NCBI GenBank assembly: GCA_017483645.1
Contig: JAFUWD010000032.1
Coordinates: forward strand, 1 to 32,213
Reading direction: 5' to 3'
DNA: 32,213 nt
Source: Muribaculaceae bacterium
GTDB lineage: Bacteria; Bacteroidota; Bacteroidia; Bacteroidales; Muribaculaceae
Of the stretch, positions 24,854 to 32,213 are shown in pieces. The notes beneath the pieces are model-generated. The model made no database searches. It was not told the DNA's origin and worked only from the letters and a program-made list of their open reading frames with translations. The position numbers and the translations under genes were made by a program. Numbering within the stretch: the stretch's first letter is position 1; every line of letters begins with the position of its first letter.

Positions 24854-25465
24854 ATGAAACAAAAGTCTACCATCCCGGTTCCTCAAGGAGTGACACAAGT
24901 GTTGCTTCACGCTTGCTGCGCCCCATGCTCCAGTGCCATCGTTGAGTGGATGCTCAACAAGGGCATTCGCCCCACCATTTTCTACTACAATCCAAACATT
25001 TTCCCAAGCGAAGAATACGAAATACGAAAAAACGAGAGCAAGCGGCACGCCGCCGGGCTGGGAATAGACTGGATAGACGCCGATTATGACCACGTATCAT
25101 GGCTGCAGTGTGTGCGAGGAATGGAGCAGGCTCCTGAGCGGGGACCGCGGTGTGAGCTATGCTTCACCATGAGGCTATTGGCCACTGCCCGCCAGGCCCA
25201 GAGCATGGGAATTGAGGTGTTTGCCACCACTCTGGCATCGTCCAGATGGAAAAACCTGCAACAAATCGAACGGGCAGGAAAAGCTGCCGAGACAGCTGTG
25301 CCGGGAACTCGGTTCTGGGCCCAAAACTGGAGAAAAGGCGGGCTGCAAGACCGCCGCAACCAACTGTTGCGGGAATTTGGTTTTTACAACCAGCAGTACT
25401 GCGGATGCGAGTTCAGCATGAGAAGCACCGCCGACTCGCTTGCCAATCTCGCAAAAAATGATTAA
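24854..25465 (+). CDS. queH: Epoxyqueuosine reductase QueH
   Basis: QueH reduces epoxyqueuosine to queuosine in tRNA, the last step of the modification, and is unrelated to QueG. The 203 residues contain the family's conserved cysteines: HACCAPCSS (Cys21, Cys22), RCELCF (Cys100, Cys103) and YCGCEFS (Cys183, Cys185). These bind an iron-sulfur cluster and a second metal site in characterised members. Length matches the family. It is downstream of dsbD and mazG. Its stop codon TAA (25463-25465) forms the first three bases of the -7 box of the next gene's promoter. No other queuosine genes are in the window. Confidence 0.93.
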   Translation: MKQKSTIPVPQGVTQVLLHACCAPCSSAIVEWMLNKGIRPTIFYYNPNIFPSEEYEIRKNESKRHAAGLGIDWIDADYDHVSWLQCVRGMEQAPERGPRCELCFTMRLLATARQAQSMGIEVFATTLASSRWKNLQQIERAGKAAETAVPGTRFWAQNWRKGGLQDRRNQLLREFGFYNQQYCGCEFSMRSTADSLANLAKND

Positions 25466-25470
25466 GTTTG
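25440..25470 (+). promoter_or_regulatory. Promoter for the hybrid regulator gene, overlapping the end of queH
   Basis: TTG (25440-25442), 20 bp, and TAAGTTTG (25463-25470) match the consensus. The first three bases of the -7 box are the queH stop codon. The leader to ATG 25491 would be about 15 bases. Confidence 0.65.
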
Positions 25471-25490
25471 CATAGTGTAACCCCACACCG

Positions 25491-28289
25491 ATGAATATGG
25501 CACGACGAACCCTGGTCCGATATTGTCAATCAGTGGCGCTGGCAATTGTACTGTCGGCGACGCTGACCACGGCGCTGGCCGACAATGTCGAGGTTTATTA
25601 CGCCAACTATCTTCAATCATCACAATCCAACAAGATTACGGCTGCCAACCAGTTCTTCACCGAACTCAAAGATTATACCGACACGATTTACTCTTTCTCC
25701 CCCTCGGCCAACAAATGGGAGGTGGAAGCACAAGTGAATTACTGGATGGCCGACTACTACTATAACGAAGCGCTGTACGACTTGTCAATCAATGCCGGAG
25801 AAAAGGCGATGATTGCCTGCGGGCACCTCAGGGACAAGCAGTTGCAATCCGACGTATTCAGTGTGCTGGGCATCTCACACTACCGCAAGGGGTATTTCGA
25901 GGTGGCGCTTGAGTATTTCCTCAAAGGGTACGACATCGACAAGCAATTGGGCAACGACGAAAACCTGAGTAGCGACCTGAATAGCTTGGCAAGCGTCTAT
26001 CTGGCTCTGAGACAACCAGAAGAAGCAGCAGCCTACATTGACAGAGCCATCGAAATTGAGAGAAAGCTCAACCGGCCCGAAAAGATGGCCATCAGACTCG
26101 GCATGGCCTCCGAAATCTATTTGGGCAAGAAGGATTATGACAAGGCGTTGGAGCTTGCACAGCAGGCCTACGACCTCGACAACAGTCAAGGTCGAAAACT
26201 TAAAGCGGCCATCAGGCAGTCACAACTGGCGGCGGTCTACATCGAAATGAACAAACTCAACGAGGCACAAAAAGCACTCACACAGGCCATCGCACAAATT
26301 GAGCATGACGGGGCAAAAAACTCGTTAGCCATCTGTTATAGGTTGCAAGGCAGAATCTTTGTCGAGCAGCAGCAATGGAATCAAGCGGCACAATACTATA
26401 ATCGTGCCCTCGCTTTGGGCAAGGAGATGGGCAACACTTTCGAGGAGCGTGAAGACGAACGGGGGCTGTGGATGGCTATGCGCAATGTGGCACCCCAAGC
26501 AGCGCTGTCACATTTGGAGCGTTACTCGGCCATCGCCGACTCGATGTTCAAGGCCGAATCAGCGCGCCAAATGGCCATGTTCAGGGCAAAATACCACACC
26601 GACGAGTTGGTGCGTGAGAACAAACAGATTGAAACACGAAACCGTACTATCATTATCGTCGCGGCCATCCTCTTGCTATTTCTACTCGCCGCTATCGTTG
26701 CAGCGGTTTATGCAATCAGGCAAAAGGCCAAAGCAGCACAACTTGCCAACGAAGTCGACACAATCCGCACTAATTTCGTGACCAATATCACCAATGAGTT
26801 TCGAAACCCACTATCAGTAATACTGGGTATTGGCAACCAGCTGAAGGCAGGCAATAATGCCGACGAGCAAAGCAAGGGCGACACCATCGTCAGGCAGGGA
26901 AACGCCTTGCTCGAACTCGTTAATCAATTACTCGACGCCGCACACATTTCAGCAGCGGTTGGAGAACCCGATTGGAGAAGGGGCGACATTGTGGCCTATC
27001 TGCACATGATTGTGGACAACTACCATGACAAGGCAGCCGACAAGGGATTGAGCATTTCGTTCTCATCGTCGGAAAGTAGCATCATGACCGATTTTGTGCC
27101 GTCCTATGTGAGCAAGATGATGCACCACCTGCTCACCAATGCCATCAACTACACACCACGCTCAGGCAATGTGGATGTGACAGTCACTATTCCCGACGCG
27201 ACTCATGTGTCCATTGCGGTGACCGACAATGGTATAGGCATAGCACCGTCTGAGCTACAGCATATTTTCGAGCCTAACTTCCGTGGCTCGAATGTTAAGA
27301 ATGTGCCCGGGTTCGGGCTCGGATTGTCGCTGGTCAAGAATGCGGTGAGCGCCATGAACGGCGATATCGCTGCCCACAGTGTGCAAGGCAACGGGACAAC
27401 GCTCACCATCACATTGCCCACCGAGCAGGTTGCCGTCGTGACACAGCCGTTTGTCACCACATTGCAGCCGACCACTCCGATAGCGACCGATACGTCCAAT
27501 GCTGACAGGGAAACCGAAAGCAACGGGCTGCCCATTGTGCTGATTGTGGAAAGCCACATCGATATGGCTTATTACATCGGAAACCTGCTGCGCCAGCACT
27601 ACAAAGTGTTCTATGCACGAAACGGGGTGGAAGGCTTCGACAAGGTGCAAGACCTTGTGCCATCACTCGTCATCGCGGCGCAGCAGATGCCCGAAATGAA
27701 CGGATATGAGCTGTGCTCCAAGATTCGGGCAACGGAGTCGGTGAGTCATGTGCCGCTGCTCATGGTCACTTCAACAAATAGCAACGAGCAGCGTATCAAG
27801 GGTATTGAGGCCGGTGCCGATGCTTATTTAGCCAAGCCGTTCAGCGACAATGAATTACTTACGCTGGTCGACAATCTGCTGAAACAACGGCAAGTGCTTC
27901 GTGAGAAATTCACCACCACCACTAAATTGGCTGAAGAAAACGAACAAAAAACAGCGTCGAAGACCGACCAAGAGTTTTTGAACAAACTCGTCAATCTCAT
28001 TCATGCGCAGATGAGCAAGGGCGAAATCGACACCGACACCATCGCCACAGCCATGGGAATGAGCCGAAAGCAGCTCAGGACCAAAGTGCAGGCTATCACG
28101 GGCGAGCCCACAGCCAACTATGTGCTGAGGGTGCGAATGGGCAAAGCCAAACGACTGGTGAGAACCACCAGCGCATCCATCGGCGAAGTGGCGGCAAAAT
28201 GTGGATTCCAAGATGTGGCGCACTTCTCAAGGGCATTTAAACAATTCTTCGGAGTCACCCCATCACAATACAGAAAAAACGTAGACTGA
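25491..28289 (+). CDS. TPR-sensor hybrid two-component regulator with lost phosphoacceptor residues
   Basis: The 932 residues comprise a signal peptide (about 1-30), periplasmic TPR-like helices (about 40-375), one membrane helix (386-409), a HisKA-like helix, an ATPase domain, a receiver and a C-terminal AraC-type DNA-binding domain (about 830-932, ending HFSRAFKQFFGVTPSQYRKN). The layout matches Bacteroidetes hybrid regulators that sense in the periplasm and bind DNA directly. In the H-box, NITNEFRNPL has Asn435 where family members have the phosphorylated His. In the receiver, LVIAAQQMPEMNG has Ala730 in place of the Asp, and the acidic pair is reduced to Glu687-Ser688, while Lys782 remains. 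The ATP site looks intact (LLTNAINYTP, DNGIGI, GFGLGLSL). Signalling without phosphotransfer is inferred. Likely targets are the two secreted proteins just downstream. Confidence 0.88.
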   Translation: MNMARRTLVRYCQSVALAIVLSATLTTALADNVEVYYANYLQSSQSNKITAANQFFTELKDYTDTIYSFSPSANKWEVEAQVNYWMADYYYNEALYDLSINAGEKAMIACGHLRDKQLQSDVFSVLGISHYRKGYFEVALEYFLKGYDIDKQLGNDENLSSDLNSLASVYLALRQPEEAAAYIDRAIEIERKLNRPEKMAIRLGMASEIYLGKKDYDKALELAQQAYDLDNSQGRKLKAAIRQSQLAAVYIEMNKLNEAQKALTQAIAQIEHDGAKNSLAICYRLQGRIFVEQQQWNQAAQYYNRALALGKEMGNTFEEREDERGLWMAMRNVAPQAALSHLERYSAIADSMFKAESARQMAMFRAKYHTDELVRENKQIETRNRTIIIVAAILLLFLLAAIVAAVYAIRQKAKAAQLANEVDTIRTNFVTNITNEFRNPLSVILGIGNQLKAGNNADEQSKGDTIVRQGNALLELVNQLLDAAHISAAVGEPDWRRGDIVAYLHMIVDNYHDKAADKGLSISFSSSESSIMTDFVPSYVSKMMHHLLTNAINYTPRSGNVDVTVTIPDATHVSIAVTDNGIGIAPSELQHIFEPNFRGSNVKNVPGFGLGLSLVKNAVSAMNGDIAAHSVQGNGTTLTITLPTEQVAVVTQPFVTTLQPTTPIATDTSNADRETESNGLPIVLIVESHIDMAYYIGNLLRQHYKVFYARNGVEGFDKVQDLVPSLVIAAQQMPEMNGYELCSKIRATESVSHVPLLMVTSTNSNEQRIKGIEAGADAYLAKPFSDNELLTLVDNLLKQRQVLREKFTTTTKLAEENEQKTASKTDQEFLNKLVNLIHAQMSKGEIDTDTIATAMGMSRKQLRTKVQAITGEPTANYVLRVRMGKAKRLVRTTSASIGEVAAKCGFQDVAHFSRAFKQFFGVTPSQYRKNVD

Positions 28290-28325
28290 CTTTCAGTAAA
28301 TACTATTCACTTAATACTTATAACA

Positions 28326-29153
28326 ATGAAACAACTGATTTTAAGAACAATGATTGCCGCAACTGTGATGACACTGACCATGCAGGCCAGCGCACAGTTC
28401 GGTGGACTGGGCAACGCTCTCAAGCAGCGTGCCAAGAGTAAAGTGGAACAGAAGGTACGCCAAACGGTGTATCAAACCACCAACCCCAGCAATATTGCAG
28501 AAGAGATTTCGAGTGCCATACCCGAAAAGGGCGATGCGCAAGACAAACTGGAATGTAACGTGGCCGGAAGCAGCTACAAGATGAAGGGCAAGATCAACCA
28601 CGAGCGTTGGTCGAAGCACCAAAGCAGCACCATCACCTTTGAACGGATTCCAGCCACACTCGATGAGTTCAAACAAGTGCAAAAAGTGCTCGGAACCGAG
28701 CCACAAGGCGCTGTGCCCCTGCAGGTGATGGCATTCGAGATGTTCAGGCGAGACCCGGCACTGGGCACCGAAGCGCTGAAGTTGAACAACACCAGCACCA
28801 ATCTTTCATCTACCGTGCGCAGGCTTAAAGAAATTCTTGGCAACGACGACAGCTACAACCGCCCCTACCTGCCCGCTGCACTGATGCAGGGTGCCAAGCC
28901 CACCAACGCCTACACACCCGACTATCCCTATCAGGTGAAGATGAAAGTTGACCCCGTCAAGAAATATCAAGAGAGCGAGCTGCTCGAAGGCATTGTCATC
29001 TATTTGCTCATCGACAGTGAGGGATGGGACACCAATTGGCGCGGTGTGGAGCTGGTCAGGCCCGAGGGCGAACCTTACTACCTGGTGAGCAACTGCCCGG
29101 CCATGTACACGCAGTGCAAGAAAATCAAGGGACAATACGCAGGACTCAAATAA
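28326..29153 (+). CDS. Secreted protein of unknown function (possibly DUF6935-like)
   Basis: The 275 residues start with a signal peptide (MKQLILRTMIAATVMTLTMQASAQ). A basic, helix-prone stretch (about 30-60) precedes a globular domain containing PLQVMAFEMFRRDPALGTEALKL, RPYLPAALMQGAKP and VELVRPEGEPYYLVSNCPAMYTQCKKIKG. The central layout reminds me of DUF6935 proteins, but I could not test this and give no function. The gene lies 36 bp after the hybrid regulator with no promoter match or terminator between, so it is probably co-transcribed and may be part of the regulated function. The next gene starts 12 bp downstream. Confidence 0.7.
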   Translation: MKQLILRTMIAATVMTLTMQASAQFGGLGNALKQRAKSKVEQKVRQTVYQTTNPSNIAEEISSAIPEKGDAQDKLECNVAGSSYKMKGKINHERWSKHQSSTITFERIPATLDEFKQVQKVLGTEPQGAVPLQVMAFEMFRRDPALGTEALKLNNTSTNLSSTVRRLKEILGNDDSYNRPYLPAALMQGAKPTNAYTPDYPYQVKMKVDPVKKYQESELLEGIVIYLLIDSEGWDTNWRGVELVRPEGEPYYLVSNCPAMYTQCKKIKGQYAGLK

Positions 29154-29165
29154 CGTGTGCACTCC

Positions 29166-29654
29166 ATGAAAACTATTGGATTTATCGTGGTGGCTCTGCT
29201 CACTCTGGCGATTATCGCCGGACTGGTGAGTTGCTCATCGAGTAAAAACAACAAAATCATGCCGCCCACAGGACAACTCAAGTCCTACTCCTATTCCCAT
29301 TCAGGAACTATGGCACAGCCGTTCCGAAGTTATGAACTCCAAGAGCTCGCTCCCGACACTGTGCAACTGGCCGTTTCAGGCCTATCGGTCGAATTGGCCG
29401 ACACCATCATAGTTCCCCACGAGGTACTCGACGAAGTGGCGCGAATCATCATCAAGAGCAAAATGTACGAGTACAAGGACAACTATCGGCCCGCTTTTGA
29501 GGTGCTCGATGGTGAAGGGTGGAGTTTCTTTGCCACATACGACGACGACAAGTACATCAGTTCCGGCGGTTCGAATGCATGGCCCCCCGACGCGTCGGGG
29601 CTGTTCACTATCACCAATTATCTCGACAGTTGCCTGGTGAAATACCGCAAATAA
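29166..29654 (+). CDS. Small lipoprotein of unknown function
   Basis: This 162-residue protein has a lipoprotein signal peptide (MKTIGFIVVALLTLAIIAGLVSC) with a lipobox LVSC and probable lipidated Cys23. The mature domain (SYSHSGTMAQPFRSYELQEL, then GWSFFATYDDDKYISSGGSNAWPPD) is a compact, tyrosine-rich domain with no motif I recognise. ATG 29166 is preferred over an upstream GTG at 29157 because it begins a typical positively charged lipoprotein leader. It follows the previous secreted protein by 12 bp and is closed by the bidirectional terminator, making it the last gene of the unit that begins with the hybrid regulator. Confidence 0.72.
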   Translation: MKTIGFIVVALLTLAIIAGLVSCSSSKNNKIMPPTGQLKSYSYSHSGTMAQPFRSYELQELAPDTVQLAVSGLSVELADTIIVPHEVLDEVARIIIKSKMYEYKDNYRPAFEVLDGEGWSFFATYDDDKYISSGGSNAWPPDASGLFTITNYLDSCLVKYRK

Positions 29655-29674
29655 GCCACCGCACTTTCACAACA

Positions 29675-29718
29675 TAAAAAGATAGCCATGAGTCAATAGA
29701 CTCGCGGCTATCTTTTTA
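29675..29718. terminator. Bidirectional terminator between the lipoprotein gene and tRNA-Cys
   Basis: TAAAAAGATAGCC (29675-29687) pairs with GGCTATCTTTTTA (29706-29718). An inner stem GAGTC/GACTC closes an AATA loop. The outer A and T tracts give a run of T on either strand, so it should stop the regulator unit on the plus strand and the tRNA transcript on the minus strand. Confidence 0.88.
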
Positions 29719-29723
29719 TTGAG

Positions 29724-29795
29724 AGGTCGGTAGCGGACTCGAACCGCTGTGCCCGGTTTTGCAGACCGATGACTAAACCACTCATCCAACCGACC
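29724..29795 (-). tRNA. tRNA-Cys (anticodon GCA)
   Basis: On the minus strand the 72 bases fold as a standard cloverleaf. The acceptor stem pairs GGTCGGT with ACCGACC, followed by U73, the discriminator base typical of tRNA-Cys. The anticodon loop CTGCAAA gives anticodon GCA. The T arm has GGTTCGAGTCC. No CCA is encoded. The gene stands alone between topB and a bidirectional terminator, with its own promoter. Confidence 0.95.
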
Positions 29796-29816
29796 GTATT
29801 CGCTCGTTAGCGACTG

Positions 29817-29846
29817 CAAAAATACAAAATTCCTGATAACTGACAA
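29817..29846 (-). promoter_or_regulatory. Promoter for tRNA-Cys
   Basis: On the minus strand TTG (29846-29844) and TATTTTTG (29824-29817) are 19 bp apart, which places the transcript start about 15 bases before the mature tRNA 5' end. Confidence 0.6.
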
Positions 29847-29892
29847 TGGATAAACAAAAAATATTTTCATCCATGTGTCTTTTTTGTTGGTT

Positions 29893-31977
29893 TTAGGCTT
29901 TATTGCCGGTTAAATAATTGCGAGCGATGGCACTGCGCAGGCGTGCCGGTGTCAAATCGGCGGGATATGTGTCGAACGGAAGGCGAAGCGAACAACCACT
30001 GCGATACTCGCTGCAGCCATAGGCGGTGCGGCCTTTCACAATATGCCCTTTTCCACATAGCGGACATACGATTTGGTCTATCGAGCGAATGCGCGGAGCC
30101 CGGGGTTTACGGGGCTTCTCTGTTGCCGCACCGGCAGGGGCTTTGGGTTTCGACGGGCGCTCTTGCTCCACTACAATGCTCCCCCCGCTGTTGTCGCGCA
30201 GCACATTGAGCACCACCTCACCCACCATCTGCTTGAGCTCGTCGATAAACTGTGCGGCGCTGTACTGGCCACGCTCAATTTGGCGCAGCTTGCTCTCCCA
30301 CAATCCGGTGAGCTTGGCACTTTTAAGCAGCGGTTCATGAATGGTGTCGATGAGCTGCACACCGGCCAATGTGGCGCTCAGGCTCTTGCGCTCCTTGCGA
30401 ATGTAACGTCGCTTGAACAAGGTCTCGATAATGGCTGCACGCGTCGACGGACGGCCGATACCGTTTTCTTTCATTGCATCGCGCAGTTCATCGTCATCCA
30501 CAAGCTTGCCAGCCGTTTCCATGGCACGGAGCAAGGTTCCTTCTGTGTAGGGTTTTGGCGGCTGGGTCGTTTTTTTCAGCAGCGAGGGCTCATGAGGGCC
30601 GCTCTCCCCCACTGCGAAGGCGGGCATGATGCCGTTGTCGTCATCGGCTTGGCCAGCTTTTTCTTCTTCGGCAAGAGGACGCTCACGCTTGTAGACTTCG
30701 CGCCAGCCTTCTTTCACTATCACCTTGCCTGTGGCTTTGAATTCAAACTGGCCAATCATGGCCATCACCGTGGTGGTGGCAAACTCGCAGTCGGGATAAA
30801 AGGCTGCGATAAAACGCTTGGCCACCATGTCGTAGACCAACTTCTCATCTCGGCTCAGCCCAACCGAGCGCGGGTCAACATCGGTGGGAATGATGGCATG
30901 GTGGTCGGTCACCTTGCTGTTGTCGAACACCTTCTTTGATTTTGGCAGCTTCGACTGTCCGAGCAAAGGCTCTGTGAGCGGGGCATAGGGCACCATGGCA
31001 CGCAGGATGCCGGGCACTTTAGGATAAATGTCGTCGGTGAGAAACGTGGTGTCAACGCGCGGATAAGTGGTCACTTTCTTCTCATAAAGTGATTGGATTA
31101 TCCGCAGCGTTTCATCGGCTGTGAACGACAATTTTTTGTTGCACTCCACTTGCAAGCTCGTCAGGTCGAACAAACGTGGTGGTGCCTCATGTCCGTTTTT
31201 CTTCTCAATGCTTGTCACCTCCAGGGGCAACTGCCCGATGGCTGCAATCACCTCACCGGCTTCGCCTTGCGTTTTATAGCGGCCGCGAGTGGAATTGAAC
31301 GTCACACCACGATACAAAGTTTTTATCTCCCAATAATCCTCAGGCACGAAGTTCTCGATTTCGCGCTGCCTATTCACTATAAGTGCCAGCGTCGGGGTTT
31401 GCACACGCCCTATCGACAGCACACTCCGTGACTGGGAATACTTCAGCGTATAGAGGCGAGTGGCGTTCATGCCAAGCACCCAGTCGCCTATGGCACGCGA
31501 CAAGCCGGCATAGTACAGATTATCGAAATCCGTCGCGGGCTGAAGATTGGTGAAACCGTCGCGGATGCTGGCATCGGTGAGCGATGATATCCACAAACGC
31601 TTCACAGGCTTCTGACAATGGGCTTTCTGATATACCCAGCGCTGGATGAGCTCGCCCTCTTGGCCGGCATCACCGCAGTTAATCACTTCATCGGCACCGG
31701 CTATCAGTGTTTCGATGACATGAAACTGCCGCTGGATGCCTTCATCATCAATGAGTTTGATGCCAAAGCGTTCCGGAATCATGGGCAGAGAGCCCAAGCT
31801 CCAACGCTGCCACTGGCTGGTATAGTCAGCCGGCTCCTTGAGGGTGCACAAGTGGCCAAAGGTCCACGTCACCTGATAACCGTTACCCTCATAGTATCCG
31901 TCGCGTTTTGCATTGGCGCCAACTATCGCGGCAATGTCTCGGGCCACACTGGGTTTCTCTGTCACACAAACTTTCAT
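29893..31977 (-). CDS. topB: DNA topoisomerase III
   Basis: This type IA topoisomerase relaxes and decatenates DNA through a 5'-phosphotyrosine link. The 694 residues open with the Toprim domain (CVTEKPSVARDIA; metal residues in CGDAGQEGE, Asp103 and Glu107). The type IA core has SIGRVQTPTLALI, and the active-site motif TTYPRVDT has catalytic Tyr305 and Arg307. The C-terminal tail holds a basic linker and one zinc-ribbon-like module (VCPLCGKGH, then YGCSEYRSGC). Length and motifs fit TopB rather than TopA. It has its own promoter; the partial group II intron lies about 100 bp upstream on the same strand. Confidence 0.95.
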   Translation of the reverse strand: MKVCVTEKPSVARDIAAIVGANAKRDGYYEGNGYQVTWTFGHLCTLKEPADYTSQWQRWSLGSLPMIPERFGIKLIDDEGIQRQFHVIETLIAGADEVINCGDAGQEGELIQRWVYQKAHCQKPVKRLWISSLTDASIRDGFTNLQPATDFDNLYYAGLSRAIGDWVLGMNATRLYTLKYSQSRSVLSIGRVQTPTLALIVNRQREIENFVPEDYWEIKTLYRGVTFNSTRGRYKTQGEAGEVIAAIGQLPLEVTSIEKKNGHEAPPRLFDLTSLQVECNKKLSFTADETLRIIQSLYEKKVTTYPRVDTTFLTDDIYPKVPGILRAMVPYAPLTEPLLGQSKLPKSKKVFDNSKVTDHHAIIPTDVDPRSVGLSRDEKLVYDMVAKRFIAAFYPDCEFATTTVMAMIGQFEFKATGKVIVKEGWREVYKRERPLAEEEKAGQADDDNGIMPAFAVGESGPHEPSLLKKTTQPPKPYTEGTLLRAMETAGKLVDDDELRDAMKENGIGRPSTRAAIIETLFKRRYIRKERKSLSATLAGVQLIDTIHEPLLKSAKLTGLWESKLRQIERGQYSAAQFIDELKQMVGEVVLNVLRDNSGGSIVVEQERPSKPKAPAGAATEKPRKPRAPRIRSIDQIVCPLCGKGHIVKGRTAYGCSEYRSGCSLRLPFDTYPADLTPARLRSAIARNYLTGNKA

Positions 31978-31989
31978 AAAGACGTCTTT
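31978..31989. promoter_or_regulatory. Perfect 12-bp palindrome directly before the topB start codon
   Basis: AAAGACGTCTTT is a complete palindrome touching the topB ATG and lying between the predicted transcript start and translation start. It could be a protein-binding site or affect initiation; chance is also possible. Confidence 0.35.
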
Positions 31990-31998
31990 ATTTGACTA

Positions 31999-32029
31999 CA
32001 AATTTACGAAAAACTCATGAATATATCAA
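31999..32029 (-). promoter_or_regulatory. Promoter for topB
   Basis: On the minus strand TTG (32029-32027) and TAAATTTG (32006-31999) are exactly 20 bp apart. The predicted leader is about 15 bases. Confidence 0.7.
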
Positions 32030-32038
32030 TATATCACA

Positions 32039-32074
32039 TTTGCCCCATTTGTCTTATTGCTCCTATTTGCCCTA
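32039..32074. repeat. Four-copy degenerate 9-bp tandem repeat next to the group II intron
   Basis: The units TTTGCCCCA, TTTGTCTTA, TTGCTCCTA and TTTGCCCTA run head to tail (minus-strand consensus TAGGRCAAA). The array ends exactly where the group II intron begins at 32075, so further copies may lie on the other side of the intron. Confidence 0.6.
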
Positions 32075-32127
32075 ATCGAGTAGGTCGGGGAGCGTGAGCG
32101 ACAGGTTTGCGCTCCCTTTCCTCTCAC

Positions 32128-32159
32128 ACCACCGTACGTGCCGTTCGGCATACGGCGGT
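32128..32159 (-). ncRNA. Group II intron domain V
   Basis: The 32-base hairpin has stem arms CCGCCGTATGCC and GGCACGTACGGTGG capped by a GAAC loop. It shows the catalytic triad in its CGC form opposite the conserved G-U wobble, and the two-base AC bulge. These are the defining features of domain V. Confidence 0.85.
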
Positions 32160-32213
32160 TTAATTTGTTTTCAAAGAATGCCTAATCTCATAGTAGTCAA
32201 GAACACTGACCAG
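32160..32213 (-). CDS. Group II intron reverse transcriptase/maturase, last 17 codons (partial)
   Basis: On the minus strand the frame runs in from the window edge and reads LVSVLDYYEIRHSLKTN before a TAA stop at 32162-32160. The stop lies directly before domain V, as expected for a maturase gene in domain IV. The tail resembles the ends of group II intron proteins (aromatic DYY motif), but with so few residues the call rests mainly on position. Confidence 0.65.
   Translation of the reverse strand: MVSVLDYYEIRHSLKTN

Larger units (their letters stand above)
32075..32213 (-). mobile_element. Group II intron, 3' end (runs out of the window)
   Basis: On the minus strand a domain V hairpin is followed by a domain VI stem (GGGAGCG against CGCTCCC, arms at 32110-32116 and 32088-32094). 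The intron ends in CCTACTCGAT at 32075. The A seven bases from the end (opposite base 32081) is placed as the branch point. The end of the intron-encoded reverse transcriptase lies directly upstream of domain V. The 5' end, most of the open reading frame and the 5' exon are outside the window, so activity and intactness cannot be judged. Confidence 0.85.

Noticed and set aside
25491-28289. Regulator as an ordinary phosphorelay hybrid
   Set aside because: The His and Asp required for phosphotransfer are both replaced at clearly alignable positions.
1-32213. CRISPR array or defence island
   Set aside because: The only short repeats are the promoter cassettes and the 9-bp tandem array; there are no spacers and no cas or restriction genes.

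Overview
The window looks like chromosomal DNA of a gut-type Bacteroidales, most likely Muribaculaceae or a close Prevotellaceae-like relative. Four things point there. Promoters follow the Bacteroidetes pattern (-33 TTG/TTTG, about 20 bp, -7 TAnnTTTG) and genes lack Shine-Dalgarno sites. There is a one-polypeptide hybrid two-component regulator with a C-terminal AraC domain. Secreted proteins carry BspA-type leucine-rich repeats and dockerin-like tails. The housekeeping set (nrnA, a DUF4827-like lipoprotein, glmM, queH, mazG, topB) is typical of the order. The family-level assignment is inference.

Left part (1-6332), plus strand: the 3' part of a secreted leucine-rich-repeat/dockerin protein, a terminator, a 350-bp non-coding stretch with a promoter-bearing repeat, an SGNH hydrolase, and a large secreted GH13 alpha-amylase with two CBM26-like modules and a dockerin-like tail. 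Next (6343-9269) come a flavin reductase with glyA, then fabG under its own promoter. A small secreted protein (9290-10066, minus) converges on fabG.

Centre (10150-16380), minus strand: a five-gene cluster reading transglutaminase-like protease, NlpC/P60 endopeptidase, dipeptide epimerase, SGNH protein, MBOAT O-acyltransferase. The first three fit stepwise use of peptidoglycan peptides; the last two look like an O-acetylation pair. A nitroreductase faces away from this cluster. It is followed by a small membrane protein and a lipoprotein of unknown function.

Right part: nrnA, a DUF4827-like lipoprotein and glmM form a minus-strand operon (18620-21678). A second array of the promoter repeat drives it. 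dsbD, mazG, queH, a large TPR/kinase/receiver/AraC hybrid protein and two secreted proteins of unknown function run on the plus strand (22014-29654). The hybrid protein has lost both the phospho-accepting His and the receiver Asp. A bidirectional terminator, tRNA-Cys(GCA) and topB follow on the minus strand. The window ends inside a group II intron: domains V and VI and the last codons of its reverse transcriptase are visible, and the intron abuts a 9-bp tandem repeat.

The main novelties are a repeated hairpin cassette (copies near 2.5 kb and 21.8 kb) that carries a complete Bacteroidetes promoter at fixed spacing, and the phospho-dead hybrid regulator.
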